The position numbers were made by a program, and so were the translations under genes. From CAYUQT01 sp964446835 (GTDB lineage: Bacteria > Planctomycetota > Phycisphaerae > UBA1845 > JAFGLZ01), in contig CAYUQT010000010.1 in NCBI GenBank assembly GCA_964446835.1, positions 62,001-126,000 of the forward strand: 64,000 nucleotides of DNA, read 5' to 3'. Below are positions 9,230 through 18,651 of the stretch, in pieces (positions within the stretch are counted from its first letter, which is position 1; the number at the start of each line of letters is the position of its first letter). The notes under the pieces are model-generated. The model had not been told where the DNA came from. It saw only the letters and a program-made list of their open reading frames with translations, and made no database searches.

Positions 9230-11719
9230 CTACCGGCGTTTCTCGGCGCCGACAACCTGTCCCTTGGCGTAGCCGCGCTCGACGAACGAGTGTTCATAGA
9301 AGCAGTGGTAGCCATAGGCGGTCGAAAGGATGATGTCCGGATCGCCGTCCCCGTTGAAATCGCCGACGGCCACCGGGGCTCCGGAGCCGTAGGGGGCGTT
9401 CGGGAGCGCAAGTCTCCGCGGGGCATCGAAGGGGGCGCCGGGGGCGCCGCCTCGGCCCAGGACGACATACACCTCCGCGGCGCTCGACCCGACGACCGCG
9501 TCGAGCTTGGCGTCTCCGTTCCAATCGCAGGCGGAGGCCGCTCCTCGTGTGGAAAGCCGGGCGATCTCCACGGCCGGCTCGAATCGCGGCTCGCGTGTAT
9601 CGGGGGGCGGGGGTATCTGCTTGAACCATCGAACGAAGCCGGTGGCGTTGACGGCCACCAGATCGGGCAGGCGGTCGCCGTTGTAGTCGCCGACGGCGTA
9701 TGTTGCCCGCGCACCCTGAAGGGCATCGAAGCCCTCCATGCCCTCGCCGACGCTGACGGGACGTCCGTTGCCCAGCATGAGGCGAAGGCCCTTGGTGTCG
9801 AAGTCGGGGCTCGCGTTGGTGCCGCGGTTCCGGTGGAACCAGAAGTGCCCGGCGTGGTCGGCATCCATCAGGTCGAAGGTCCCGTCTCCGTCGAGATCGA
9901 CCACCTGCTGGAACCGCCAGTCATCGCCGATGCCCGACAGGTGGGAGATCTCCTGCCCCTTCTTCAAGAGGCAGAACGGACGCTCGTAGACGCCCGGGTT
10001 GCCCAGGCCGGTGTTGCGGAAGACGTAGGGTGCGGTCACCAGATCGAGCCGGCCGTCGCCGTCCCAGTCGATCAACTGGATACCCGATGCGATGCCGCGC
10101 GACGTGTCGGCACAGTTTTCCACGGGCGCCCTGGGCGTCGCGGGTTCGACGAGTCTCCGTCCGGGCAGACAGGTCGAGCCCCATCGACTGGATAGCGGAT
10201 TGCGGTGTGCCTCGAAGAGCGGCTCCCGCGCCGTGCCGATGTTTCGGAAGAAGTAGATTTGGGTGCCGGCGCTGACGATCAGATCGAGCCGGCCGTCGCT
10301 ATTCCAGTCGATCAGTCGCGGCGTGCCCAGGGCGGCGGCGGGGAACGTCCCCTTGCAGGGGAAGGGCACCTTGCGGAACCGCGGTGCGAAGCGCGAGCCG
10401 TCGTTGCGGAAGTAGTAGAGGAATTTCTCGCTCGATGCCGAGTCGCCGCCGCCGGCGGTCATGGGCATCGAGCCGGAGATCAGGTCCAGGTCGCCGTCGC
10501 CGTCGAGGTCGCCCAGCGTGGGGGCGGCGCACCAGCCGACATCGATGGGCTGTCCGTCAGCCTCGACCGGACCAACCATGCGAAGGCGAGGAAGCTTGCC
10601 CTTTCCGGCGAGGTTTTCGAAGAGGTAGATCCGCCCGGTGACATAGCCGCCGGCCAGCAGGTCCAGATCGCCGTCGCCATCCCAGTCGACGGTGGTCAGT
10701 ACGGGGTAGTAGTCCTGGGTGTATTTGTAGAACTTCTCCGTTTCGGGCGACGGTTCCCACGGCAGCATCAGGGGCTTGCCGTCGTCGGTGCGAATCAGGC
10801 CCTCGTAGTGCAGCACGGGGCGCTGGGCCGTGCCGGTGTTGCGGTAGAAGACGACGCGGTTCATCTCGCCGCCGGCGATGACATCGATCCGCCCGTCGCC
10901 GTCCCAGTCAACGGCGTGCGGCGAGGCGCTCCACCCCACGTCCAGCGGCAGGTTGTCGTCGGTCTTGATCAGCCGGCTGAAGGCGAAGTTGGGCTCGCCG
11001 GCCTTGCCCAGATTCGGGAACCAGACCATTCCCCCGCGGGCACAGCCCACGATGAGGTCGAACAGCCCGTCGCCGTTCCAGTCGACCCTATCGATGCGAG
11101 TGTGGATCAGCCCGGTGCTCGACTCGCTCACCGGCTCGCATCGGTGCAGCCCGTCGCCGATCCAGCCGCGAGGCTCCGCCGTCTGAGGGGTGGCGCCGGC
11201 CGGCAGCAGATCGAAGGTAATCGCGTATCGCGTCGGCCGCTGTGATTCCTGCGCATGGGCGAAGACCAGACGTCCGGCCTTCCAGTCGCCTACGACGTCA
11301 TAGAAGTAGCCGAACCGCGTATAGCGTCGATAGTTCAGCTTTCCGTCGGTGGCGCTGATGTTGTCCTCGAATTCCGGGAAGTCGTAGTCGATCGTTGCGT
11401 CGTACCACCGCCAGGGCACATCGGCGGGGCTTCGACCGTAGGCGAATCGACTGGGCGTGGGGGTCTTGTCGGACGTCGGGTCCAGGCGGATCACCTGAAG
11501 TGTTGTCAGGTCGGCCTGGCGGCCGGGGGCGATGTCGGCGAGGCATTTGTCGAAGTCGATCGCCACCTCGGCGGGTCCCTCATCGCTGTTTCGACCGGGG
11601 GACATCGCCGTTGCCTCGACCTGAACCAGGAGACGGTAGGCGCCCAGCCCGGGCCAAGTGGGGCGCGTGGAGGGTTCGGCCGACAGGCTCATCAGGACGA
11701 CCGACAGAAGGAGTTTCAT
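9230..11719 (-). CDS. Secreted FG-GAP/VCBS repeat protein with ten calcium-loop motifs
   Basis: The 829-residue protein starts with a short signal peptide (MKLLLSVVLMSLSAEPS). From about residue 210 to the end it contains ten DxDGDGxxD-like loops, among them DWNGDGLFD, DWDGDGRID, DWDGDGDLD, DLDGDGDLD, DWNSDGRLD, DLDGDGTFD and DFNGDGDPD. Such loops bind calcium at the edges of beta-propeller blades, so the protein probably forms one or two propellers outside the cytoplasm. The first 200 residues are a separate domain I could not assign. It starts 57 nt after the GH2 gene on the same strand, so the two probably form one transcript and it may help bind the polysaccharide attacked by the GH2 enzyme. 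Confidence 0.85.
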   Translation of the reverse strand: MKLLLSVVLMSLSAEPSTRPTWPGLGAYRLLVQVEATAMSPGRNSDEGPAEVAIDFDKCLADIAPGRQADLTTLQVIRLDPTSDKTPTPSRFAYGRSPADVPWRWYDATIDYDFPEFEDNISATDGKLNYRRYTRFGYFYDVVGDWKAGRLVFAHAQESQRPTRYAITFDLLPAGATPQTAEPRGWIGDGLHRCEPVSESSTGLIHTRIDRVDWNGDGLFDLIVGCARGGMVWFPNLGKAGEPNFAFSRLIKTDDNLPLDVGWSASPHAVDWDGDGRIDVIAGGEMNRVVFYRNTGTAQRPVLHYEGLIRTDDGKPLMLPWEPSPETEKFYKYTQDYYPVLTTVDWDGDGDLDLLAGGYVTGRIYLFENLAGKGKLPRLRMVGPVEADGQPIDVGWCAAPTLGDLDGDGDLDLISGSMPMTAGGGDSASSEKFLYYFRNDGSRFAPRFRKVPFPCKGTFPAAALGTPRLIDWNSDGRLDLIVSAGTQIYFFRNIGTAREPLFEAHRNPLSSRWGSTCLPGRRLVEPATPRAPVENCADTSRGIASGIQLIDWDGDGRLDLVTAPYVFRNTGLGNPGVYERPFCLLKKGQEISHLSGIGDDWRFQQVVDLDGDGTFDLMDADHAGHFWFHRNRGTNASPDFDTKGLRLMLGNGRPVSVGEGMEGFDALQGARATYAVGDYNGDRLPDLVAVNATGFVRWFKQIPPPPDTREPRFEPAVEIARLSTRGAASACDWNGDAKLDAVVGSSAAEVYVVLGRGGAPGAPFDAPRRLALPNAPYGSGAPVAVGDFNGDGDPDIILSTAYGYHCFYEHSFVERGYAKGQVVGAEKRR

Positions 11720-11776
11720 GATGTCCTATGCTCCCAATCGTTTAGAAGATGCGGTCGCCGTCTTGCATCCGGCGTG

Positions 11777-14647
11777 CTACGGCATCATCGGCACGTGGGG
11801 CCGAAGCGTCGATGCCTCCGCATGGATCAGAACCTTGGCGGGTTCCAGCCCCTTCGCCTCGGCGGTCAGCTCGACAGATCCGGCCTGTGAGCCCGCCTGC
11901 ACGATGACCTGTGCCAGACCGCTGAATAGAGATCGCTTCCAGGTCGGTCGCCCCTGAGGTTCGATCAGGCTGGCCGCCCGGTTGAGGCCTCCCTGCCCAC
12001 CGACGTTCTTGACGATGACGGCGATGACATTCTTGCCGGGTGTGACGGCGGCCTTGGCGTCGAGGACATGGCGCTGCGACCAGTCGTCGGTCTGGCCGAT
12101 GAGCCGGCCATTGACGTGGACCCAGCCGAGGTCGTCGATTTCATCGAAGGCGAGCTGTGTGATTCCGGCGTCGATGTCGGTCTGGGCGATGTCCACGACC
12201 GTGCGGTAGACGGCAGCGGTGTTTTCCTTGTCGATGCTGGTCTTGTCCGGGATCAGGGTGGTCTTCGACCAGGCGGAGTCATCAAACTCGGGGGCGATTT
12301 CCGGGCGATTCTCCACGCCGTCGACGATTTGCATCCGCCATTCCGATAGGGCTCGAACGCTCGTCTCGGCGAACGACTTGTCCGGCTCATGGCAGCTCGG
12401 ATCCCCATTGCCGACACCTATGATTCGGGCGTTTCCCTTGACCCCGAAACGAACCTCCTGGTCGGCCGTGGGCACCGGACGCCCCTGGGCGTCCACCGTC
12501 GAGACCGCAACCATCGAGACGTCCTCACCGTCAGCGACGATCTTGGAGCGATCGGGGGTCAGGACGAGTCGGGCGGCCGGTCCGCTGGTCTCGACCTTGC
12601 GGGTGGCGACGAGCTGGCCGCCCTTGTAGCCCTTGGCCTCCAAAACGCCGGGGGCATAGGCGACCTTCCATTCCAGGTGCGAGTTGGGCGTCATCGTCTT
12701 CTCGCCGAGGCTCTTGCCGTTCAGCAGAAGCTCGACCTTCTCGCAATTGCTGTGGCACCAGACGTCCACCGTCTGACCCTCTCTGCCGCTCCAGTTCCAG
12801 TGCGGCAGGAGGTGGAGCACTGTCTTGTCCGACCACCACGCCTGATAGTAGTAGAAGTTGTCCTTGGGGAATCCGCAGATATCGATGATACCGAAGTGCG
12901 AGCTGATGCACGGCCACTGATAGGGCGTTGGCTCACCGCGATAGTCGAATCCGGTCCACACGAAGGCCCCGGCGAACCACGGGCGATCCACGGCGTAGCG
13001 CCACCACCTTTCGGCTATCGAACCCCAGGCAGGGGCGTTGACGTCATAGCAGCTCACATAGCCCTTGCTGGGGTCATTCTTGTAGATGCCGCGGCTGGAA
13101 AGCGTGCTTGCCTCTTCGCTTCCGAGGATCGGCTGCTGGGGATGGGCCTTGTGATAGGCCTCAAGGTTCCAGCCGGCGTTCTGGAGATAGTTCACGCCGC
13201 GGACGTCCACCGTCGAGTTGACGCCGTCCCACTGGAGCCCGTTGCTGCCGGCATACGTGGTGGGTCGCGTGGGGTCGAGACGGCGAACGGTCCGGATCAT
13301 GCTGCGGGCCAGGCGGGCGGACACCTCCGAGCCCTGGTTGTATTCCTCGTTGCCGATCGACCATAGGACGACAGAGGGGTGATTTCGATCTCGCAGGATG
13401 AGACTTTCGAGCTGCCCGATGATCTCCGGGGTGCTGCCCATCATCCGATGTTCGTCCATGACGAGCATGCCCAGGCGGTCGCAGGCATCCAGAAGCTCGG
13501 GTGTCGGAGGGTTGTGAGATGTTCGATAGGCATTGCAGCCCATCTCTTTGAGTCGCTCGACGCGGTAGTACTGAATGCGGTCGGGCAGGGCGGCGCCCAC
13601 ACCGGCATGGTCCTGGTGGCAGCAGACGCCTTTGATCTTGACCGGTTTCCCGTTCAGAGAGAACCCCTTGTCGGGGTCAAATCGGATGGTGCGGACGCCG
13701 AAGGGCGTTTCGACCTTGTCCACCTCTTGCGAGCCGCAGTGCAGAACCGTGGCGAGGCGGTAGAGGTTCGGTGATTCCACGGACCACAGTCTGGGGTTGC
13801 TCAGCGTCATTCGTCCGACCGGCTCGAACTCGGCCCAGGGTTCGATGGCGGTCTCGCTGGAGGCGGCCGTCGCGACGGTCTTGCCTTCGGCGTCCAGAAC
13901 GGCCCATGCCGCACGGAGCTTGGCGGGCTGGTCGCTCTCATTGATGATGCGCGTTCGTGCCGTCACGTCGGCTGCAGCGTCTTTGACGTTCGAGGTGACG
14001 TAGATTCCTCCCGGTGCGACGTGCGTGGGGGCCGTCTTGGTGAGCCAGACATGTCGGTAGATGCCGGCCCCTTCGTAGAACCACCCCTCGAACTCGCTGG
14101 CGTCGACGCGAACAACGAGGACGTTCCGCCCGCCATAGTTCAGGTAGTCGGTGATGTCATAGCAGAAGCTCGTGTACCCGCTGATGTGTTGGCCGATGAA
14201 GTGGCCGTTCAGCCAGACGATGCCGTTGCGAAAGACGCCGTCAAACTCGACGGAGAGGCGGCGTCCCTTGTCCGACTTCGGGACCGTGAACGGTCGTCGG
14301 TACCAGCCGATCGTGTTGCCGGGTCTCGATCGGCCCACCGGTTTGAAGCCGTGGGCCATGTCGCTGCTCTTGTCGAACGGCAGTTCGACGACCCAGTCGT
14401 GGGGCAGGTCGACGACTCGCCAGGATGAGTCGTTGAAGTTGAGTCTGGCGGCGCCGACGGCCTCGCCGGCTTTGGCCCAGGGTTGGCCCGTGCCGTAGCC
14501 GAAATCCTTGGCGGGATCCGCGGTGTGACCCAGACGGAAACGCCATCCGGCGTCGAACAGGAGTCGCTCCCTCGGTTCCGTCGACGCCCCGATCAGGATC
14601 AGGATGTTCGTCAGCGTCACCGTCGTCAGAGAAATGAGGTTCAACAT
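11777..14647 (-). CDS. GH2 family beta-galactosidase, exported, with a domain inserted near the C-terminus
   Basis: The 956-residue protein has an N-terminal hydrophobic signal, a GH2 sugar-binding domain (~30-205), an Ig-like domain (~206-320) and the TIM barrel (~325-610). The acid/base Glu434 sits in SIGNEE and the nucleophile is probably Glu511 in GSEEAST. A DUF4982-like and an Ig-like domain follow. At ~757-905 an extra jelly-roll-like segment (FDDSAWSKTT, GWVHVNGRLIGQTDDW) interrupts the usual terminal domain, whose two halves GVGNGDPSCHEPDKS and SGLAQVIVQAGSQAGSVELTAEAKGL lie on either side. It likely hydrolyses beta-galactosides or related sugars outside the cytoplasm; specificity cannot be read from the sequence. 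It leads a two-gene unit with the FG-GAP protein. Confidence 0.9.
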   Translation of the reverse strand: MLNLISLTTVTLTNILILIGASTEPRERLLFDAGWRFRLGHTADPAKDFGYGTGQPWAKAGEAVGAARLNFNDSSWRVVDLPHDWVVELPFDKSSDMAHGFKPVGRSRPGNTIGWYRRPFTVPKSDKGRRLSVEFDGVFRNGIVWLNGHFIGQHISGYTSFCYDITDYLNYGGRNVLVVRVDASEFEGWFYEGAGIYRHVWLTKTAPTHVAPGGIYVTSNVKDAAADVTARTRIINESDQPAKLRAAWAVLDAEGKTVATAASSETAIEPWAEFEPVGRMTLSNPRLWSVESPNLYRLATVLHCGSQEVDKVETPFGVRTIRFDPDKGFSLNGKPVKIKGVCCHQDHAGVGAALPDRIQYYRVERLKEMGCNAYRTSHNPPTPELLDACDRLGMLVMDEHRMMGSTPEIIGQLESLILRDRNHPSVVLWSIGNEEYNQGSEVSARLARSMIRTVRRLDPTRPTTYAGSNGLQWDGVNSTVDVRGVNYLQNAGWNLEAYHKAHPQQPILGSEEASTLSSRGIYKNDPSKGYVSCYDVNAPAWGSIAERWWRYAVDRPWFAGAFVWTGFDYRGEPTPYQWPCISSHFGIIDICGFPKDNFYYYQAWWSDKTVLHLLPHWNWSGREGQTVDVWCHSNCEKVELLLNGKSLGEKTMTPNSHLEWKVAYAPGVLEAKGYKGGQLVATRKVETSGPAARLVLTPDRSKIVADGEDVSMVAVSTVDAQGRPVPTADQEVRFGVKGNARIIGVGNGDPSCHEPDKSFAETSVRALSEWRMQIVDGVENRPEIAPEFDDSAWSKTTLIPDKTSIDKENTAAVYRTVVDIAQTDIDAGITQLAFDEIDDLGWVHVNGRLIGQTDDWSQRHVLDAKAAVTPGKNVIAVIVKNVGGQGGLNRAASLIEPQGRPTWKRSLFSGLAQVIVQAGSQAGSVELTAEAKGLEPAKVLIHAEASTLRPHVPMMP

Positions 14648-15154
14648 GAGTTGTCTCCTGCGAAGAATCCAAAAGGCACTCTATCGGCAGGTTGTACGCT
14701 CGCCAAGGGCGGACCCGGGCGGAACCCGATGTGGGGCACCGCACCGGCCCACAGCCCAAATGGGTGAGACTACCCTATGCAGGGGCGGTGCGGGGAAGTC
14801 GATGCATTCATTGCCAATTCATGTTCTTCTCAGCAAGTGAGGGTTGCCGCCTTCGGCAACCCTCACTTGTTGGGTGCTCCGCCAGGTCTTCGTGCATAAT
14901 CCATTTGTTCTCAAAGTGTTGTGGTGCTGAAAACGGGCGGATACTCGTTCAGATAAACCTCAAGAAACCACACCGGGCGGTCGATAAAGAGAGGTAGGTT
15001 ATCGGACGCTTGAAACGCAGGATTTTCCCATCCCCTGCGTTATCCAAGCCTTGCCGGGAGCCGATAAGCCATACGGGGGCCGAAACCGACGCTCGCATCA
15101 GACGTTATTCCGGCCGTAATGGTTCGCTTCACCTCGCAAGGAGCACGGCAAACT
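14648..15154. other. Divergent intergenic region, 507 bp, between GH2 and TolB-like genes
   Basis: The promoters of both flanking genes must lie here. The only strong structure is the 16-bp hairpin at 14834-14869. The small frames in the region have no recognisable features. Confidence 0.5.
14834..14869. repeat. 16-bp perfect inverted repeat (hairpin)
   Basis: CAAGTGAGGGTTGCCG (14834-14849) is followed by the loop CCTT and its exact complement (14854-14869). No U-tract follows on either strand, so a simple Rho-independent terminator is not well supported. It lies between two divergent genes, where it could mark the end of an unseen small RNA or act as a regulatory site. Confidence 0.8.
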
Positions 15155-16339
15155 ATGTCGAGCCAACGCTCTCTGATCGCAATGGGGATGGGATTGTGGA
15201 TTGCCACCGCAGTCCTTTGGGGGTGTGCGTACAAGGAGGTCCGTACCGTTTCCATGCCGGCGGAAGAGCCATCGCCCACAGGAGTCAACCTGTCGGTGGC
15301 CGATCTGGCGATGCCCACGACGAATCCCTCGATGGTGATCGTCGCGCCGTCGCCTCTCACTGCGCAGTCGTCTGCGGGCGGGCGGGTGTCCACCAGCATC
15401 GAACAGCACACGTTTACGAACGAGGGCGCCGATTTCGATCCCGACATCGATCGGACGGGCAGGCTGCTGGTTTTCGCCTCCACATGTCACTCGAACCGCC
15501 CGGACATCTACGTCAAGGCGATCGGTGAACCCTCTATCACGCAGATTACGGACGATCCGGGCAGCGATGTGCAGCCGCGCGTCAGCCCCGACGGCAAGCG
15601 GGTGGCCTTCGCCAGCGACCGCAGCGGCAATTGGGACATCTGGGTTACCTCGATCGACGGCCAGAACACACAGCAGGTCACACGGTCGCCGGCCCCAGAG
15701 GTTCATCCCGACTGGTCGCCCGACGGCAACCGTCTGGTGTACTGCTCGCTCAACGTGCAGAGTCGCCAATGGGAGCTCTGGGTCATAGACCTTCGGCAGC
15801 CCGGCATGAAGAAATCGATCGGTCAGGGACTGTTCCCCCGGTGGGCACCGAATAAGGAAGAGATTGTCTACCAGAGGGCCAGGGCTCGCGGGAACCGATG
15901 GTTCAGTGTCTGGACGATTCACCTGGTCGATGGGGAACCGCGTCTTCCGACGGAGGTGGCATCCTCGTCGGAGTTCGCGCTGATCGCCCCGAGTTGGTCG
16001 ATGGATGGAAAGCGGATTACCTACTGTTCGATCGAACCGCTCTCCGTGGACACGGGTTCGGTCGCCGGTCATCCGGCCCGGGGAGACATCTGGGCTATGG
16101 ATGCCGACGGTCGGAACAAGTTCTGTCTGACCCGCGGCGAGGCGTTGAACTACTCGCCGGTCTTCGGTCCGGACGGTCGTATCTTTTTCGCCGGCAATCG
16201 TACCGGGTCGGAGAATATCTGGTCGCTGATGCCGGTGGGGCCGGTGTCGCCTGTTGCCGACGCTCGGACCGAGTCCGGGGGCGGGGCCCCAGCGAAGGCT
16301 CGTGTGACCGGTCCCGAGAGCAAGGATCGTGCTCAGTAG
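15155..16339 (+). CDS. TolB-like beta-propeller lipoprotein (PD40 repeats)
   Basis: AAGGAG at 15138-15143 lies 11 nt before this ATG, which is preferred over the in-frame start at 15119. The 394-residue protein has a lipobox ending AVLWGC. From residue ~85 it carries PD40-type repeats: FDPDIDRTGRLLVFAS, PRVSPDGKRVAFASDRSGNWDIW, PDWSPDGNRLVYCS, PSWSMDGKRITYCS and PVFGPDGRIFFAGNRTGSENIW. This matches TolB-like six-bladed propellers, but it lacks TolB's N-terminal domain, so it is not called TolB. It is probably a periplasm-facing scaffold. A second lipoprotein follows 110 nt downstream. Confidence 0.82.
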   Translation: MSSQRSLIAMGMGLWIATAVLWGCAYKEVRTVSMPAEEPSPTGVNLSVADLAMPTTNPSMVIVAPSPLTAQSSAGGRVSTSIEQHTFTNEGADFDPDIDRTGRLLVFASTCHSNRPDIYVKAIGEPSITQITDDPGSDVQPRVSPDGKRVAFASDRSGNWDIWVTSIDGQNTQQVTRSPAPEVHPDWSPDGNRLVYCSLNVQSRQWELWVIDLRQPGMKKSIGQGLFPRWAPNKEEIVYQRARARGNRWFSVWTIHLVDGEPRLPTEVASSSEFALIAPSWSMDGKRITYCSIEPLSVDTGSVAGHPARGDIWAMDADGRNKFCLTRGEALNYSPVFGPDGRIFFAGNRTGSENIWSLMPVGPVSPVADARTESGGGAPAKARVTGPESKDRAQ

Positions 16340-16449
16340 GTCGATTTGCCGGTAATCCATCGAACTTGTGAATAGGGAGCTAAAGAGGCCCGTTCCAATA
16401 ACCGAAAAATTCACGGGTGTGACTGTCTTAAGGTCTTGGACCCTCACGG

Positions 16450-17202
16450 ATGATTAAGGGTATGAACATGAAGGTGCGGATGAGTTTGAGCGGGGGCGTC
16501 GCGACGGCATTGATCGTGTCGATCGCGGGGTGTTCGCAACCCGCCCTCAAGAAGACCGAAATCCGCAGTCCTTACGACCGCCCGGTGGTCTTGGCGGTTG
16601 CCCCGACACTGAACTACAGCGGGTCGAGCGACTTCGATACCCTTCAGGTGGCGGACCTGTTCGCCAGCGAGTTGGGCAGCGTTCAGGGCATTCAGGTCAT
16701 CGGTGTGAATCGCGTGGTGGCGGTGCTCACCCAGGACGGGCAGAAGTCGATCGTCTCTCCGGCCCATGCCATGGAGATATGCCGCACGATCGGGTGCGAC
16801 GGAATCATCGTATTTGCCGTCACGGAGTATGACGCCTTCACTCCGGTCGTCGGCCTGGCCGTTCAACTGTACATGCTGTCTCCTCAGAAACTCATGGATC
16901 GGTTCGATCCGGTGGCGGCCTCTCGCGAGGCGGCGCCGTTCAAGGCCGAGGCATCGCCTGCCGGCGGGCTGGCACCTTCGGCCCAGATTCAACGGGTGTT
17001 CAACGCGGCCCACAACGACGTGTCCCATGCTGTGGAGCGATATGCCAAGCAGCGGGATTCGGAGGAAAGGGCCTTTGGCTGGCGCCGATACCTCAAGAGC
17101 CAGCGGTTGTACGTGAGATTCTGCTGCTGGTCGGCGATACACGAGATGATGGGCCAGGAACGCCACCGGCAGCTTGCCGAGGCGGTGGACAAGGAGGAGT
17201 AG
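16450..17202 (+). CDS. Lipoprotein of unknown function
   Basis: The 250-residue protein has a signal peptide with lipobox SIAGC (Cys28). Residues ~45-160 contain a fold reminiscent of CsgG/GNA1162-type outer-membrane lipoproteins: VVLAVAPTLNYSGSSDFDTLQVADLFASEL, then VNRVVAVLTQDGQKSIVSPAHAMEICRTIGCDGIIVFAV. The second half is helical with basic and aromatic residues. The start is uncertain, since ATGs at 16450, 16462 and 16468 are all in frame. It lies between the propeller lipoprotein and a 68-residue protein whose ribosome site overlaps its end, so they are probably one transcript. Confidence 0.75.
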   Translation: MIKGMNMKVRMSLSGGVATALIVSIAGCSQPALKKTEIRSPYDRPVVLAVAPTLNYSGSSDFDTLQVADLFASELGSVQGIQVIGVNRVVAVLTQDGQKSIVSPAHAMEICRTIGCDGIIVFAVTEYDAFTPVVGLAVQLYMLSPQKLMDRFDPVAASREAAPFKAEASPAGGLAPSAQIQRVFNAAHNDVSHAVERYAKQRDSEERAFGWRRYLKSQRLYVRFCCWSAIHEMMGQERHRQLAEAVDKEE

Positions 17203-17207
17203 CATCC

Positions 17208-17414
17208 ATGGAAGGTGTGCGACAGCTCTCGTTGGTCAAGGGAGACCACCGTTACGTATTCCGATACCGCGCGGGGCGGGAGGCCGACGTGATCGAAGCC
17301 TTCGCGTCAATGGCCTCAAACCCCGAGTCCCCGTTCGATTGGTTCGACGCCGCGGTGCTGAGTTATCAGATGGGACGCCGACTCGAGATGGAGATCGATC
17401 AGTCGACTCGTTAA
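17208..17414 (+). CDS. Small conserved-looking protein, unknown function
   Basis: The 68-residue protein starts 5 nt after the upstream lipoprotein, whose last codons contain the GGAGGAG ribosome site. The sequence looks like a folded domain (FRYRAGREADVIEAF, then WFDAAVLSYQMGRRLEMEI) with no signal peptide, so it should be cytoplasmic. The spacing implies translational coupling, and xerC follows 42 nt later. I do not recognise the family. Confidence 0.65.
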   Translation: MEGVRQLSLVKGDHRYVFRYRAGREADVIEAFASMASNPESPFDWFDAAVLSYQMGRRLEMEIDQSTR

Positions 17415-17456
17415 GCGCAGGAAGCCGCCACACAAGCCAGGTTCGTACCGAAAACA

Positions 17457-18563
17457 ATGGAATCGCCGCCGAAAGTGTCTGGATCCGTGATGAACAGCGA
17501 AAACCCACTCATCGCTGAATTTCTCGACTACCTGCGGTTCGAGCGACACTTCTCGGGACACACCGGGAAATGTTACTCTGCCGACCTCCACCAGTTCTGT
17601 GGTTTCCTGCTCGATGAAGCGCAGGGTGTCCACCAGAGCGAACCCGCTGAGGGGGTGGCTCCGTCTGTCGGCTCGGCCGGGACGTCGGTTGGAAACGTCC
17701 TGTCGAGCTACGCCGGCGGAGGTGCGGCGACCGCCACCTTGGTGGCGCCCAAGACCGCCGTGGCCGAGAACGTCGGCACCGCTCCACCGGACCTGCGCCA
17801 GCGATTGCTGGCGGTCGACACGTCGGTGGTCCGCCGCTTCCTGAACTACCTGGGCGGCCATGATTACAGCAAGGCGACCGTCGCTCGGAAGCTTGCGACC
17901 CTGCGGAGCTTCTATAAGTTCTGCGTGCGGCGCAACTACCTCGCGGCGAATCCGGTCTCGCCGATTCGTACGCCCAAGCAGGAGAAACGCCTGCCCAAGT
18001 TCCTGGCGGCCGAAGAGGTCAAGACGCTTCTGGCGGCCCCGGACGACAACGACATGCTGGGCGCCCGCGACAAGGCGATGCTCGAGACCCTGTACTCGAC
18101 CGGCATCCGTGTCAGTGAACTGGTGGGTCTGAACATCGAGGACGTAGATTTCCTCGGTGAGGCCCTGACCATTCGCGGCAAGGGGCGCAAAGAACGCGTG
18201 ACGCCCATCAGCCCCACGGCCCTGACCGCCATTCGCAAGTACATGGAACTCCGGCAGAGGGACCCCAGGGCGGTTCACTTCAATCAGCAGGCGATGTTCG
18301 TCAACAAGCACGGGCAGCGGCTCAGCACGCGGAGCGTGCGTCGCAAGCTCGACAAGTATCTGGCCCAGCAGGGGCTGGATCTGGCGATCAGCCCGCACAC
18401 GCTGCGGCACACGTTCGCCACGCACATGCTCAACGCCGGTGCCGACCTGCGAAGTGTCCAGGAATTGCTGGGTCACCAGTCGATCTCGACGACGCAGATC
18501 TACACGCACCTGACCACCAGCCGTCTGAAGGAGGTCTACGACCAGGCCCATCCGAGGGCTTAG
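17457..18563 (+). CDS. xerC: Tyrosine recombinase XerC
   Basis: The 368-residue protein has an N-terminal SAM-like DNA-binding domain and a C-terminal catalytic domain with the full set of active residues: Arg218 (STGIRVSEL), Lys ~243 (RGKGRKERVTP), His314 and Arg317 (HTLRHTF), His340 (LLGHQS) and Tyr349 (QIYTHL). Xer proteins resolve chromosome dimers at dif. Usual length is about 300; the excess comes from an Ala/Gly/Val-rich insertion at ~55-115 inside the N-terminal domain. The ATG at 17490 is an alternative start giving a typical N-terminus. A clear terminator follows the gene. XerC versus XerD cannot be separated with certainty here. Confidence 0.9.
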   Translation: MESPPKVSGSVMNSENPLIAEFLDYLRFERHFSGHTGKCYSADLHQFCGFLLDEAQGVHQSEPAEGVAPSVGSAGTSVGNVLSSYAGGGAATATLVAPKTAVAENVGTAPPDLRQRLLAVDTSVVRRFLNYLGGHDYSKATVARKLATLRSFYKFCVRRNYLAANPVSPIRTPKQEKRLPKFLAAEEVKTLLAAPDDNDMLGARDKAMLETLYSTGIRVSELVGLNIEDVDFLGEALTIRGKGRKERVTPISPTALTAIRKYMELRQRDPRAVHFNQQAMFVNKHGQRLSTRSVRRKLDKYLAQQGLDLAISPHTLRHTFATHMLNAGADLRSVQELLGHQSISTTQIYTHLTTSRLKEVYDQAHPRA

Positions 18564-18612
18564 GTATCGCGGCCTCGTGCAGGCCCGGCCAAAGAGAATG
18601 AGCCACTCTCCA

Positions 18613-18641
18613 GGGCGTCGCCGACGGGCGACGCCCTTTTT
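18613..18641 (+). terminator. Rho-independent terminator after xerC
   Basis: GGGCGTCGCC (18613-18622), loop GACG, exact complement (18627-18636) and five T residues. It ends the lipoprotein-xerC transcript. Confidence 0.88.
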
Positions 18642-18651
18642 CGTGGGGCTC

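Noticed and set aside
15098..16447. A 449-codon minus frame opposite the TolB-like lipoprotein
   Set aside because: Composition is Arg/Pro-rich with no domain; the plus strand has a lipobox and PD40 motifs. It is a GC-driven shadow.
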